From: Methanobacteriota archaeon | GTDB taxonomy: Archaea; Thermoplasmatota; Poseidoniia; Poseidoniales; Poseidoniaceae | Assembly: GCA_029979405.1 (NCBI GenBank) | Contig: JAPOHM010000035.1 | Span: 1 to 10,329, forward strand | Reading direction: 5' to 3' | DNA length: 10,329 nucleotides | Shown here: in pieces, positions 1-6,427 of the stretch | Numbering within the stretch: position 1 is the stretch's first letter | How the letters are laid out: each line of letters starts with the position of its first letter | Notes under the pieces: generated by a model | Told to the model about the DNA's origin: nothing | Database searches by the model: none | Seen by the model: only the letters and a program-made list of their open reading frames with translations | Position numbers and translations under genes: made by a program

Positions 1-195
1 GAATCACTAGAAGTTGCATGCAAGACCATGCTCGACATGGTTGCTCCACTTGGAGGGCGTGGAGGAGTGATTGCCATTGATTCTGATGAGAATATTCAGA
101 TTCCATTCCAGACGGCGTTAATGTATCGAGGATATTGGAAAGATGGGGAAATAATGACGGGAATCGGCCCCGATATGTCTAATTCTTGTGATTGA
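1..195 (+). CDS. Isoaspartyl peptidase / plant-type L-asparaginase, C-terminal fragment
   Basis: This is an open frame from base 1 to a TGA at 193-195, giving 64 residues; the 5' end lies outside the window. The stretch GGRGGVIAIDSDENIQIPF, followed about eight residues later by MYRGYW, matches the end of the beta subunit of Ntn-hydrolase asparaginases (E. coli IaaA type). There a G-G-x-I-A-x-D-x-x-G/E-N-x-x-x-P-F strand precedes 'MYR'. Family members autocleave before a threonine and hydrolyse isoaspartyl peptides or asparagine in the cytoplasm; the cleavage site would be upstream and cannot be checked here. The short tail after MYRG ends in a Cys-Asp with no further domain. The next gene starts 190 bp later with its own promoter region, so co-transcription is not implied. 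The family call is fairly secure; the substrate is not determined. Confidence 0.75.
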   Translation, partial: ESLEVACKTMLDMVAPLGGRGGVIAIDSDENIQIPFQTALMYRGYWKDGEIMTGIGPDMSNSCD

Positions 196-384
196 AAAAT
201 TGACTCATATTTATTTTCAAATCACTTTCAATCCCACATTTTGGAGCGCCGTGCAAAATGCATGCACTATAGCATTTAGGTTAACAAATGATGGTTGAAA
301 TAAAAATCTCGTATTTTCGATAACTAAAAAATTAATTAATTAAATATAAAATAGATTTATTAATTATCTATTAAAGGAGTAAAT
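196..384 (+). promoter_or_regulatory. AT-rich promoter region of the RHH-fumarase gene, with palindrome, TATA-like box and Shine-Dalgarno
   Basis: The spacer has no gene. A TATA-like box AAATATAAAA lies at 342-351, about the archaeal distance (25-30 nt) from a start near 372-376. A strong Shine-Dalgarno AAAGGAG lies at 373-379, five bases before the GTG at 385. The palindrome TTAATTAATTAA at 332-343 abuts and overlaps the TATA box. A smaller dyad (GTGCA...TGCAC, 251-267) containing TGCATGCA lies further upstream. An operator role for the AT palindrome is inference, prompted by the DNA-binding domain of the downstream protein. Confidence 0.5.
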
Positions 385-1950
385 GTGCCAACAAAAGGTA
401 GACCTAGGACTCATGACGCACGAATTGTTAGTGTATCGTTCCCTTCAGAATTGCTAGAAAAAATGGACGAAATTGAAAGCATTGCTGAAAACAGAAGCCA
501 GTGGATTGTAGAGGCTGTAAACAAAAGGCTGGCGGCCACAGACAGTTCAAAGGTAAGGAAAGAGGGGTTTCGAATTGAAACTGATACCATGGGAGAGCTT
601 GAAGTTCCTGCCGACATGTATTACGGCTGTCAAACGGCTAGGTCTCTGATAAATTTCGATATTGGAGACGATAAAATGCCTAGGCGCGTTATTCGCTCCT
701 TTGGCATACTAAAACAGGCTGCTGCTAAAGTAAATTCAGACCTTGGCCAACTGGAGAAAAAAATATCAAAGCGGATAATAGCAGCTGCTGAAGATGTTAT
801 CAGAGGTGATTTAGATGATCATTTTCCACTCAGGGTTTGGCAAACTGGCTCTGGGACCCAGTCAAACATGAATACTAACGAAGTCATAGCGAATCGCGCT
901 ATTGAAATGGCGGGTGGAGTTTTGGGCTCTAAAGACCCTGTTCATCCTAATGACCACGTCAACAGAGCTCAGTCATCAAATGACACTTTTCCAACTGCAA
1001 TGCATATTTCAGCCGCTGAATCCATAGTTCACGATGTTTTACCGAATCTAAAAATGCTAAGAGATGTGCTAAAACAAAAATCAGAGGACTGGGAAAAAAT
1101 AGTAAAAATTGGAAGAACCCATTTGATGGATGCGGTCCCTCTAACTCTTGGTCAAGAGGTTAGTGGGTGGGTTTCCCAGTTGGATTCTGATATCAAAAGA
1201 ATTGAATTCGCTTTAGAGGATTTATACGAGCTTGCATTAGGTGGGACTGCGGTCGGTACTGGATTAAACACCCACCCAGAATTTGCAAACAGAGTTGCTT
1301 CAGCGATTGCCCTCAAAACAAATCTTCCCTTTGTTTCAGCTCCTAACAAATTTGCACAACTTGCAGCACACGATGCTATTGTTGCGGCCAGTGGCGCACT
1401 CAATACCCTTGCAGCCTCTCTAATGAAAATTGCAAACGATGTTCGATGGCTCGGTTCTGGGCCGAGATGTGGATTGGGTGAATTGGCGTTACCAGAGAAT
1501 GAACCAGGGTCATCAATAATGCCAGGAAAAGTAAATCCCACTCAATCAGAAGCAATGACAATGGTTTGTTGTCAAGTGATAGGGAACCATACTGCAATAA
1601 CGATTGGAGGAAGCCAGGGGAATTTTGAATTAAACGTGTTCAAGCCTATGATGATTCATAATTTCTTACACAGTTGTAGAATATTGTCTGACTCAATGCG
1701 CGCATTCACGGAAAAATGCGTAATAGGTATTGAGCCAAATACGGACATAATTGGAAACCATCTTGAAAACTCACTAATGCTAGTTACCGCATTGAACAAC
1801 CACATAGGTTATGATAAAGCGGCAAAGATCGCAAAAAAGGCACACCAAGATGGAATTACTCTGCGAGAAGCGGCTATCGGTCTTGGATATCTTACGAATG
1901 AAGAATTCGATAAATGGGTAAGACCCGAAGATATGATTGGTCCAAATTAA
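385..1950 (+). CDS. fumC: Class II fumarate hydratase with N-terminal ribbon-helix-helix domain
   Basis: Residues about 62-521 align along their whole length with FumC-type fumarases, which interconvert fumarate and malate in the TCA cycle as homotetramers. Visible motifs are SGTQSNMN (156-163), HPND (187-190), SSND (197-200), GRTHLMDA with the expected catalytic His at 246, and the family signature [11 protein letters not shown] (375-385). Ordinary FumC proteins are about 460-470 residues. This one has an extra roughly 60-residue N-terminus. Residues 12-50 ([18 protein letters not shown], then [18 protein letters not shown]) read as a CopG/Arc ribbon-helix-helix: basic leader, beta strand, helix, turn, helix. 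The GTG start at 385 has an AAAGGAG ribosome site five bases upstream. No ATG, GTG or TTG lies between codons 27 and 69 in this frame, and starting at Met69 would remove conserved enzyme residues, so the fusion is probably translated. An overlapping ATG at 383 is out of frame. Enzyme identity is very secure; DNA binding is inferred. Confidence 0.95.
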   Translation: MPTKGRPRTHDARIVSVSFPSELLEKMDEIESIAENRSQWIVEAVNKRLAATDSSKVRKEGFRIETDTMGELEVPADMYYGCQTARSLINFDIGDDKMPRRVIRSFGILKQAAAKVNSDLGQLEKKISKRIIAAAEDVIRGDLDDHFPLRVWQTGSGTQSNMNTNEVIANRAIEMAGGVLGSKDPVHPNDHVNRAQSSNDTFPTAMHISAAESIVHDVLPNLKMLRDVLKQKSEDWEKIVKIGRTHLMDAVPLTLGQEVSGWVSQLDSDIKRIEFALEDLYELALGGTAVGTGLNTHPEFANRVASAIALKTNLPFVSAPNKFAQLAAHDAIVAASGALNTLAASLMKIANDVRWLGSGPRCGLGELALPENEPGSSIMPGKVNPTQSEAMTMVCCQVIGNHTAITIGGSQGNFELNVFKPMMIHNFLHSCRILSDSMRAFTEKCVIGIEPNTDIIGNHLENSLMLVTALNNHIGYDKAAKIAKKAHQDGITLREAAIGLGYLTNEEFDKWVRPEDMIGPN

Positions 1951-1958
1951 AACACGTC

Positions 1959-1989
1959 AAAAACGTATTGAACAGGGCGGAAACGCCCT
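1959..1989 (-). terminator. Candidate 3' terminator of the ncRNA: perfect hairpin then T5
   Basis: AGGGCG at 1974-1979 pairs perfectly with CGCCCT at 1984-1989. On the minus strand the hairpin is followed about ten bases later by five Ts (complement of 1959-1963). Read on the plus strand the same hairpin has a GAAA tetraloop and sits 24 bases after the fumC stop, so it may instead, or also, mark the fumC 3' end. No T-run follows it on the plus strand. Confidence 0.35.
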
Positions 1990-2740
1990 CAAATATCATA
2001 AACGAAACGAACTGGCACCCATTTACCTGTGATAGCAGGATGGGAGAACTGGCAGGGGGGTTTCATCCGGGTGGGATATCCGCCCCCCTGCCAGCCTCCG
2101 CTGGTGACTGCTGAGTCGCCGTCTCCTCAAAGCATTCCGAAGAACGCCTTTTGGTTCGTTGATCTTCTTTTGCAAGAAGACCTTCTCCTCAACAGCCGGG
2201 TTTGGCTTCTCATCAACCGAAGTCGACAAGTCGCTTTTGCTTCTGATTCAAAGCTCGGGGCTTTTCGTCTTCAGCGATGGAGGTCCGTTTCCACCTCCTT
2301 CCGAAGAAGGAGTGGCGCGGTTTCCGTCCGTTGAGGTCGTTTCCTGGTCTCCGCCGAAGCGTTTACCTGGTTCGGTTCCTCGATGGCTGTGGTACCGAAG
2401 TATCATAGCCCAATGCCGTTTGTTGTAGCAGAGGTTGTCCCGAAGAACTGTTACTGCTACTCCTCCCGGCGAAATGCGTAGGCTTGGTACCACACAACCA
2501 TGGTCGTGCCCTCCCTGTCACGATTTCTTGCGAAATCATGTGATTATCTGCCGAAGCTTCTAATCTTCCTACGGATGGGTGAACTTCTGCCTCCGAAAAG
2601 GCAGATCTTCAAGCCCATCTCACATCCTCTGTCTCCAGAGTTTGTGACCAACTCTTTGCTCGGTTTGAGCAGGCCGGTTGGCAGGGTCCCAGAGTCGGGT
2701 TTTGACGCCTTCCTCCACCACTCCTTGGGAGCGGCAATAT
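1974..2740 (-). ncRNA. Putative large structured non-coding RNA, unrecognised class
   Basis: No convincing protein gene lies in 1951-2860, yet the stretch is packed with hairpins. Read on the minus strand, eight stems are capped by UUCG. Their loops (plus coordinates) are 2138-2141, 2218-2221, 2302-2305, 2355-2358, 2396-2399, 2441-2444, 2552-2555 and 2594-2597; seven have C-G closing pairs and the last has U-G. Three more stems carry GNRA loops: GCAA at 2170-2173 and 2528-2531, GAGA at 2632-2635. Strand choice rests on these tetraloops, on purine-rich internal loops, and on G-U versus A-C counting: six stem positions are G-U only on minus, three only on plus. The strongest stem is 12 perfect bp (2049-2060 with 2083-2094). 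It lies downstream of a minus-strand gene cluster and convergent to fumC. I see no rRNA, SRP, RNase P, tRNA or self-splicing intron signature. The 5' end is estimated from a TATA-like box and the 3' end from the last hairpin; both are uncertain, and pairing of 2707-2716 with 2751-2759 could extend the 5' end to about 2760. Confidence 0.7.
2049..2094. repeat. 12-bp perfect inverted repeat with G6/C6 core
   Basis: CTGGCAGGGGGG (2049-2060) is exactly complementary to CCCCCCTGCCAG (2083-2094) across a 22-nt loop, which itself contains ATCC/GGAT. It is the most stable stem in the region, near the 3' end of the putative RNA. A short direct repeat GAACTGGCA (2009-2017 and 2046-2054) means the 3' arm could partly pair with either copy. 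Confidence 0.85.
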
Positions 2741-2760
2741 TTCCTTGTGGGGAGGAGGCA

Positions 2761-2773
2761 AATAAACTTTTCG
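2761..2773 (-). promoter_or_regulatory. Candidate BRE/TATA element for the ncRNA
   Basis: On the minus strand this reads CGAAAAGTTTATT, resembling an archaeal purine-rich BRE followed by a weak TATA box. Counting about 26 nt downstream predicts a transcription start near 2735-2740, immediately before the first compact hairpin (2718-2734, CCGCUCC/GGAGUGG on minus). The match is only approximate, and read-through from the upstream gene at 2861 is an alternative. Confidence 0.35.
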
Positions 2774-2816
2774 GAAAATATGCGGTTTTTCCATACGAAA
2801 TGGGGGTTTGCGAGGA

Positions 2817-2846
2817 TATTTTCCACTGTGTCCGGTGGAGAAAATA
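2817..2846. repeat. Inverted repeat just downstream of the beta-propeller gene
   Basis: TATTTTCCAC (2817-2826) pairs with GTGG (2835-2838) and AAAATA (2841-2846), giving 10 bp with a 2-nt bulge. It sits 14 bases after the minus-strand stop codon at 2861. On the minus strand it is not followed by a T-run, so it may be a 3'-UTR structure or processing boundary and not a classical terminator. Confidence 0.5.
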
Positions 2847-2860
2847 CTCAAAAAATAACA

Positions 2861-3883
2861 CTATTTTCTTAACGATCTTAGTCTCTCAGCAAGAGCTGAT
2901 TTTTGTTCGTTTTGGACGGAAAATTCTTGTCCCTTTCTCCTCTCGAAAAGTTCCTTTTCCCAGACCATGATTTTACCATCATCCAAACCAAAACCTACGC
3001 GATTTTGCCAGCTGGTAGAAACTCTTGGCCTTGACACTGAAGATGATACGATTAATTCACCAGATATGTCTCTTACTTCGATTAATCCTTCCAAACCATT
3101 CCAATTACCCGCCCAATGATATGAGAAGGCTGAGGTTTGAGTTGTAATTTGGTCCTTTTTTACAGACCATTCAACTTTCTTATCCATCCTTCTGAAGATT
3201 AAATTTCCATTTTCGAGAGCCGTAACAAAGCCATCTTCATAGGAGATTATGGATTCAATTCCATTTTCATCTCGAGATATCTCATTACCCGTCGAGTCGC
3301 ATATCACGCCGTTTGCATGCCCAAGAAATACAATGTTATCGAGTTCTAATCCACAGGTGATTGGTGAGTCTATTCCAAGACTTGCGTGCTCTCCATCCAA
3401 CAATACTCCACACCGTGGCCTACCCAAACCAATGACCAATTCCTCTCTTGCAGATAAAAACCAGGGCTTCTCATCAATCCTATCTACAGCTTCTAGATCT
3501 CCGGATAGAGAAAATGTCCAGATCGCCCCCTCCATAAAATCACCATGCTCAATATCATAAACACTGGAGGTAGCAACTATATTTCCTGAATGAAATGCTA
3601 TCAAATCTGCTGATCCTTCCAAAGCATGAGACCATATTTGTTCGCCGTTCTCGATACATACTATGTGTAAGCCAGATGTAACAATGAAAGATGCATTAAC
3701 CTGCAAAATGGATTCGATTCTATCCATGCAATCTACTGACCAAATATGTTTACCTTCTGAATCCCAGTGAGATAATTTTCCATCCCAGCCACCTGCTGTG
3801 ATTGAATAATCATCTCCAATGTGTAAAGCACTAACAGGCTGACCCAATTCTCGAATCATCCAAGTCGATTGGGTTAAGTCCAT
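2861..3883 (-). CDS. Soluble beta-propeller (WD40/PQQ-like repeat) protein of unknown function
   Basis: This encodes 340 residues with no signal peptide or membrane segment. Short beta-rich repeats recur, each ending near a tryptophan or glycine turn: GGWDGKLSHWDSEGKHIW (31-48), HIVCIENGEQIW (73-84), AIWTFSLSGDL (120-130), NGNLIFRRMDKKVEW (225-239), GLIEVRDISGELIV (266-279) and DDGKIMVWEKE (301-311). This spacing is what a six- to eight-bladed WD40 or PQQ-type propeller shows. PQQ-enzyme catalytic residues are not evident, so a protein-interaction scaffold is more likely than an enzyme. The last 30 residues are charged and helical (ERRKGQEF to LAERLRSLRK), like a tail docking to a partner. 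It is the third gene of the minus-strand run after hflX and the membrane protein, 39 bp from the latter, and the last gene before the putative ncRNA. Fold is moderately sure; function is unknown. Confidence 0.75.
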   Translation of the reverse strand: MDLTQSTWMIRELGQPVSALHIGDDYSITAGGWDGKLSHWDSEGKHIWSVDCMDRIESILQVNASFIVTSGLHIVCIENGEQIWSHALEGSADLIAFHSGNIVATSSVYDIEHGDFMEGAIWTFSLSGDLEAVDRIDEKPWFLSAREELVIGLGRPRCGVLLDGEHASLGIDSPITCGLELDNIVFLGHANGVICDSTGNEISRDENGIESIISYEDGFVTALENGNLIFRRMDKKVEWSVKKDQITTQTSAFSYHWAGNWNGLEGLIEVRDISGELIVSSSVSRPRVSTSWQNRVGFGLDDGKIMVWEKELFERRKGQEFSVQNEQKSALAERLRSLRK

Positions 3884-3922
3884 GATTGACCGTGTAGTAC
3901 TCAGGTGAATAGTATGTCGCCC

Positions 3923-4792
3923 CTAAGCATCAATAATAACTGTGTTTTTTGGAACTGCAAAAGTTAGTGCGAATGCCATTACGGAAAAGAAGCAAGCACT
4001 GTAATAATGGCCTCCGGTGAAAAAGACCAAGACACAAGCGGTTTGGATCATCCCTCTTGATTTATTCTTTAAGCCATAGAATGTAAATCCGGATGCGATC
4101 AATGAAAGACCAATCATACCCCAACCCACCATAATGTACAGTCCAGCCGCAGATTCATCGATTAATGGAAATTCCATTTCCTGAGGCTGGTAATCTATTT
4201 CTCTTACACAAGATTCGTTACCGTAAATATCTACACATTCATATCCTGAAAATTCGGAGTCTGAAGGTAAATCAAAATCAATTCTGGTAAATCCCACCGG
4301 CTCTAGGGGAGTTGGCGGATTCAAAATAATCCTATGAAGAACAGAATGATGTTCTTGATTCTCATTCCATTTTACAATCATGATTTGAGTCAAACCCGGT
4401 GTTGCATTAGAAAATTCGAATTTGCCATCCGCATTAGTTTGAGTTACCATCTGAGATTTCAATCCAACGTCTAACTTTACCTCAAGGGTTACTGTTGCAT
4501 TTTCCACAGGCTCCCCTTCCGAAGTAACATATCCTTCAAATTCGGCTGAATCAAAGGGGGCGCCTTGTGATAAGCCATGTATCCACTCATGAGGCCTCAC
4601 CAAACCCGCCTTTGGATTAATGAAATCCAAACCATTGGCAAAACCAAGCATACAAATCACGAATACAAAGATAGCAATCGGTTTCAACATAGGATGGCCG
4701 TCATCAGATTTTACCTGAAAAACCGCTCCGCTAGATTGGAAAACTGGCTCTTCTTCAGGAAGTTGTTCAAGCCCTTCCAGAAGTTCGGCCAT
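3923..4792 (-). CDS. Membrane protein with carboxypeptidase-regulatory-like beta domain
   Basis: This encodes 289 residues. An acidic cytoplasmic N-terminus (1-30) is followed by a transmembrane helix at about 37-54 (PIAIFVFVICMLGFANGL). Then comes an external segment with a carboxypeptidase regulatory-like (transthyretin-type) fold at about 85-150. The pattern there is G-Y-V-T-x-E-G-E-P-V-x-N-A-T-V-T-L, then NADGKFEFSNATPG, typical of these beta-sandwich domains. Cys186 and Cys195 could form an external disulfide. The C-terminus has about three hydrophobic helices (216-240, 249-262, 264-281). The gene starts 20 bp after the hflX stop, so co-transcription is likely. Such domains usually bind or stabilise surface partners; I do not recognise a specific function. 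The ATG at 4792 has no clear ribosome site, as is common for internal archaeal operon genes. Confidence 0.7.
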   Translation of the reverse strand: MAELLEGLEQLPEEEPVFQSSGAVFQVKSDDGHPMLKPIAIFVFVICMLGFANGLDFINPKAGLVRPHEWIHGLSQGAPFDSAEFEGYVTSEGEPVENATVTLEVKLDVGLKSQMVTQTNADGKFEFSNATPGLTQIMIVKWNENQEHHSVLHRIILNPPTPLEPVGFTRIDFDLPSDSEFSGYECVDIYGNESCVREIDYQPQEMEFPLIDESAAGLYIMVGWGMIGLSLIASGFTFYGLKNKSRGMIQTACVLVFFTGGHYYSACFFSVMAFALTFAVPKNTVIIDA

Positions 4793-4812
4793 GGTTATGC
4801 CAAGGGCTGAAA

Positions 4813-6138
4813 CTACTTGATTGAAATGCGTCCAGATGATTTAGAGATGAGTCTATCTAATTCATTTTTATCGCACCAAAGAGTTAGTTGATTTTTATCC
4901 CTTTGAGTTACAATTCCTAAATCGTATATTTTACTGATTAGAGATTCACTACTAATATTAGAATTCTCGTCATCTAATACTTCGACAGTAGATTCTCCAC
5001 CATAAAGTGATAACAAAATGCAATTCCTCAATTCGTCAATGCCTTGATTTGAGTGAGACGATATGATAATCGGGTCTTTCATTCCTATTGAACTAACAAA
5101 ATCTAACGCCTCATGAATATTATTTGCCGAATCTGCCTTTGTTAAAACTAGTCTAATCATTGGAGGGTCGTCCCCAATTCTATCAAAAATTTCTCTCCGA
5201 GACGTCGAAAGTTTTCTCTTAAATTCCGAGATTTCATCGCTACAGTCAACCAATAAAAGAAGTAATTCGCACTGCAATGATTCATCCAATGTAGCATGGA
5301 AAGCATCGAGTAGGTCAGAAGGTAATTCGTCAATAAATCCGATTGTATCGGCTAATAAAATCCGGGGACTCATTTCCATTCTGCCAACCGTAGTCTCTAA
5401 AGTGGAGAATAATTTATCTTCAACAAGAACTTCTTTACCAGACAGGTTGAGGAATAATGAGGATTTACCTGCGTTAGTATATCCTGCTAGACCTACAGTT
5501 TTCGCTCCGCCTCTAATTCTTTGTCGTCGCCTCTCCTTTCTTGCAGTTGAGTGTTTTGATTGCCGTTTATGCAATTGAGTTAGCTCTCTTGAAACATTTG
5601 TTAAGACGCCTTGAACCGCTTGTCTACCGCCTCCACCAAATCCTGCCCTCTCGCCAGTAGTTTGTTGATTTACAAGTTCTCTCAAAACTGTTCTATCTGC
5701 CTGCAATTGAGCTATCCGCACTTGGGTTCTTGCCTCCACACTATTAGCGTGTGAGATGAAAAGAGAAAGCAATAACCTCACTCTATCCCAGACTTCGACC
5801 TGAAGGTTTTCATGGACGCTTACCAACTGCCTTGGTGTAGCATTTGTATGCAGAAGAACAAGGTCAACACCATACCAAACATGCCCTTCAACCATACCTG
5901 CTAACTCATCGGAAACGTCTTGCAGTCGGCCTTTTCCAAAGTATGTCTTTACATCATCTCTTCCTTTTTGATGAATTACATCTACAATTTCGATTCCCAT
6001 AGTGTGAGCCAATCCAATTAATTCTGCAGGATTGCCCTCTCGGTAAAGCAAGATTGCTTTCCTTCCCTCGTGATTTGTTCGAGCCTCTCCTAACGCCACA
6101 CCTCCAGTGCCGGCTAGGATTTGAATCGGCTCATCCAT
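4813..6138 (-). CDS. hflX: HflX-family ribosome-associated GTPase
   Basis: This encodes 441 residues in the order expected for HflX. The N-terminal HflX domain includes YFGKGRLQDV (66-75) and NATPRQLVSVHENLQVEVWD (99-118). A long helical stretch ends in QVRIAQLQ and a glycine-rich GERAGFGGGGRQ loop (162-172). A basic linker follows, then the G domain. GTPase motifs are G1 GYTNAGKSS (219-227), G2 TTVGR (249-253), G3 DTIGF (264-268) and G4 TKAD (333-336), the last with Thr in place of the usual Asn. In characterised relatives HflX binds the large ribosomal subunit and splits stalled or idle ribosomes under stress. A roughly 60-residue extra C-terminal part may be a lineage-specific domain. It is first in the minus-strand run, divergent from the Pcc1-like gene, with a TATA-like box about 25 bp before the ATG suggesting a leaderless transcript. 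Confidence 0.95.
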   Translation of the reverse strand: MDEPIQILAGTGGVALGEARTNHEGRKAILLYREGNPAELIGLAHTMGIEIVDVIHQKGRDDVKTYFGKGRLQDVSDELAGMVEGHVWYGVDLVLLHTNATPRQLVSVHENLQVEVWDRVRLLLSLFISHANSVEARTQVRIAQLQADRTVLRELVNQQTTGERAGFGGGGRQAVQGVLTNVSRELTQLHKRQSKHSTARKERRRQRIRGGAKTVGLAGYTNAGKSSLFLNLSGKEVLVEDKLFSTLETTVGRMEMSPRILLADTIGFIDELPSDLLDAFHATLDESLQCELLLLLVDCSDEISEFKRKLSTSRREIFDRIGDDPPMIRLVLTKADSANNIHEALDFVSSIGMKDPIIISSHSNQGIDELRNCILLSLYGGESTVEVLDDENSNISSESLISKIYDLGIVTQRDKNQLTLWCDKNELDRLISKSSGRISIK

Positions 6139-6175
6139 GTTTAATCCAATTAAACGATTTTAATAATTGATTGTA
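6139..6175. promoter_or_regulatory. Divergent promoter of hflX and the Pcc1-like gene with perfect inverted repeat
   Basis: Only 37 bp separate the two start codons. GTTTAAT (6139-6145) and ATTAAAC (6149-6155) form a perfect 7-bp inverted repeat with a 3-bp spacer, directly abutting the hflX start codon. AT-rich TATA-like stretches lie about 25 bp from each start (minus-strand AATTATTAAAATCG at 6157-6170 for hflX; around 6147-6155 for the plus gene). Both transcripts would therefore be leaderless. Regulator binding is inferred. Confidence 0.45.
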
Positions 6176-6427
6176 ATGGATAAATATGAATCTGTTTACC
6201 TTATCGCACCCGATATGGCTGAGAACTATTCCACTCAATTAACGTGGGAGGGGGAAAGTCACATTTGTGAGCGTTTGGTGAAATTAATTCCTGATGGAAT
6301 CAAATTTTCAGTCGAAAATAAAAACTCTGTAAGCATTCTCACTATCGATGTTAAGTCTAAATCTTTGGATGATTTGAGAAATACCGTAGACAAACTTCTC
6401 GCAGATTTTTCTGATCAGGATGAATGA
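6176..6427 (+). CDS. Probable KEOPS complex subunit Pcc1
   Basis: This encodes 83 residues if it starts at ATG 6176; an in-frame TTG at 6167 is less likely because the divergent promoter would then be squeezed. The protein is a small alpha/beta domain. The middle beta hairpin (IKFSVENKNSVSILTIDVKS) is followed by a helix beginning SLDDLRNTVDKLLADF. That ending matches the Pcc1/CTAG family pattern, where S-x-x-x-L-R-x-T-V-N-x-x-L-x-W follows the last strand. In archaea Pcc1 dimerises and bridges Kae1 in the KEOPS complex, which makes the t6A modification of tRNA. No other KEOPS gene is visible here. The last 13 bases overlap the 3' end of the convergent xth. The family is recognised from a short motif only, so the call is tentative. 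Confidence 0.55.
   Translation: MDKYESVYLIAPDMAENYSTQLTWEGESHICERLVKLIPDGIKFSVENKNSVSILTIDVKSKSLDDLRNTVDKLLADFSDQDE

Noticed and set aside
2103..2120. Evidence for a plus-strand RNA: stems 2103-2120 and 2385-2410 pair better on plus (G-U where minus has A-C)
   Set aside because: These three positions are outweighed by six in the opposite sense and by the eight UUCG and three GNRA loops that exist only on the minus strand; strand still merits testing.
2138..2597. Recurrent CCGAAG as a dispersed DNA repeat or CRISPR-like array
   Set aside because: Spacing is irregular and flanks differ but are self-complementary, so the recurrence is explained by UUCG hairpin caps.
1951..2860. Possible rRNA, RNase P RNA or SRP RNA
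   Set aside because: I looked on both strands for 16S/23S universal segments, the RNase P GAGGAAAGTCC core and the SRP GGAAGGAGCAG-type motif and found none; only a weak GAGGAAGGCGTC resemblance near the 5' end.
2544..2861. Minus-strand open frame of 105 codons directly downstream of the propeller gene
   Set aside because: Composition is unlike neighbouring proteins, several overlapping frames are open in the same stretch, and it spans multiple stem-loops; no family recognised.
2500..2970. Plus-strand open frame of 156 codons across the gene-less region and into the propeller gene
   Set aside because: It overlaps the 3' end of a credible minus-strand gene, its sequence is low in domain-like pattern, and its bases are better explained by RNA hairpins.
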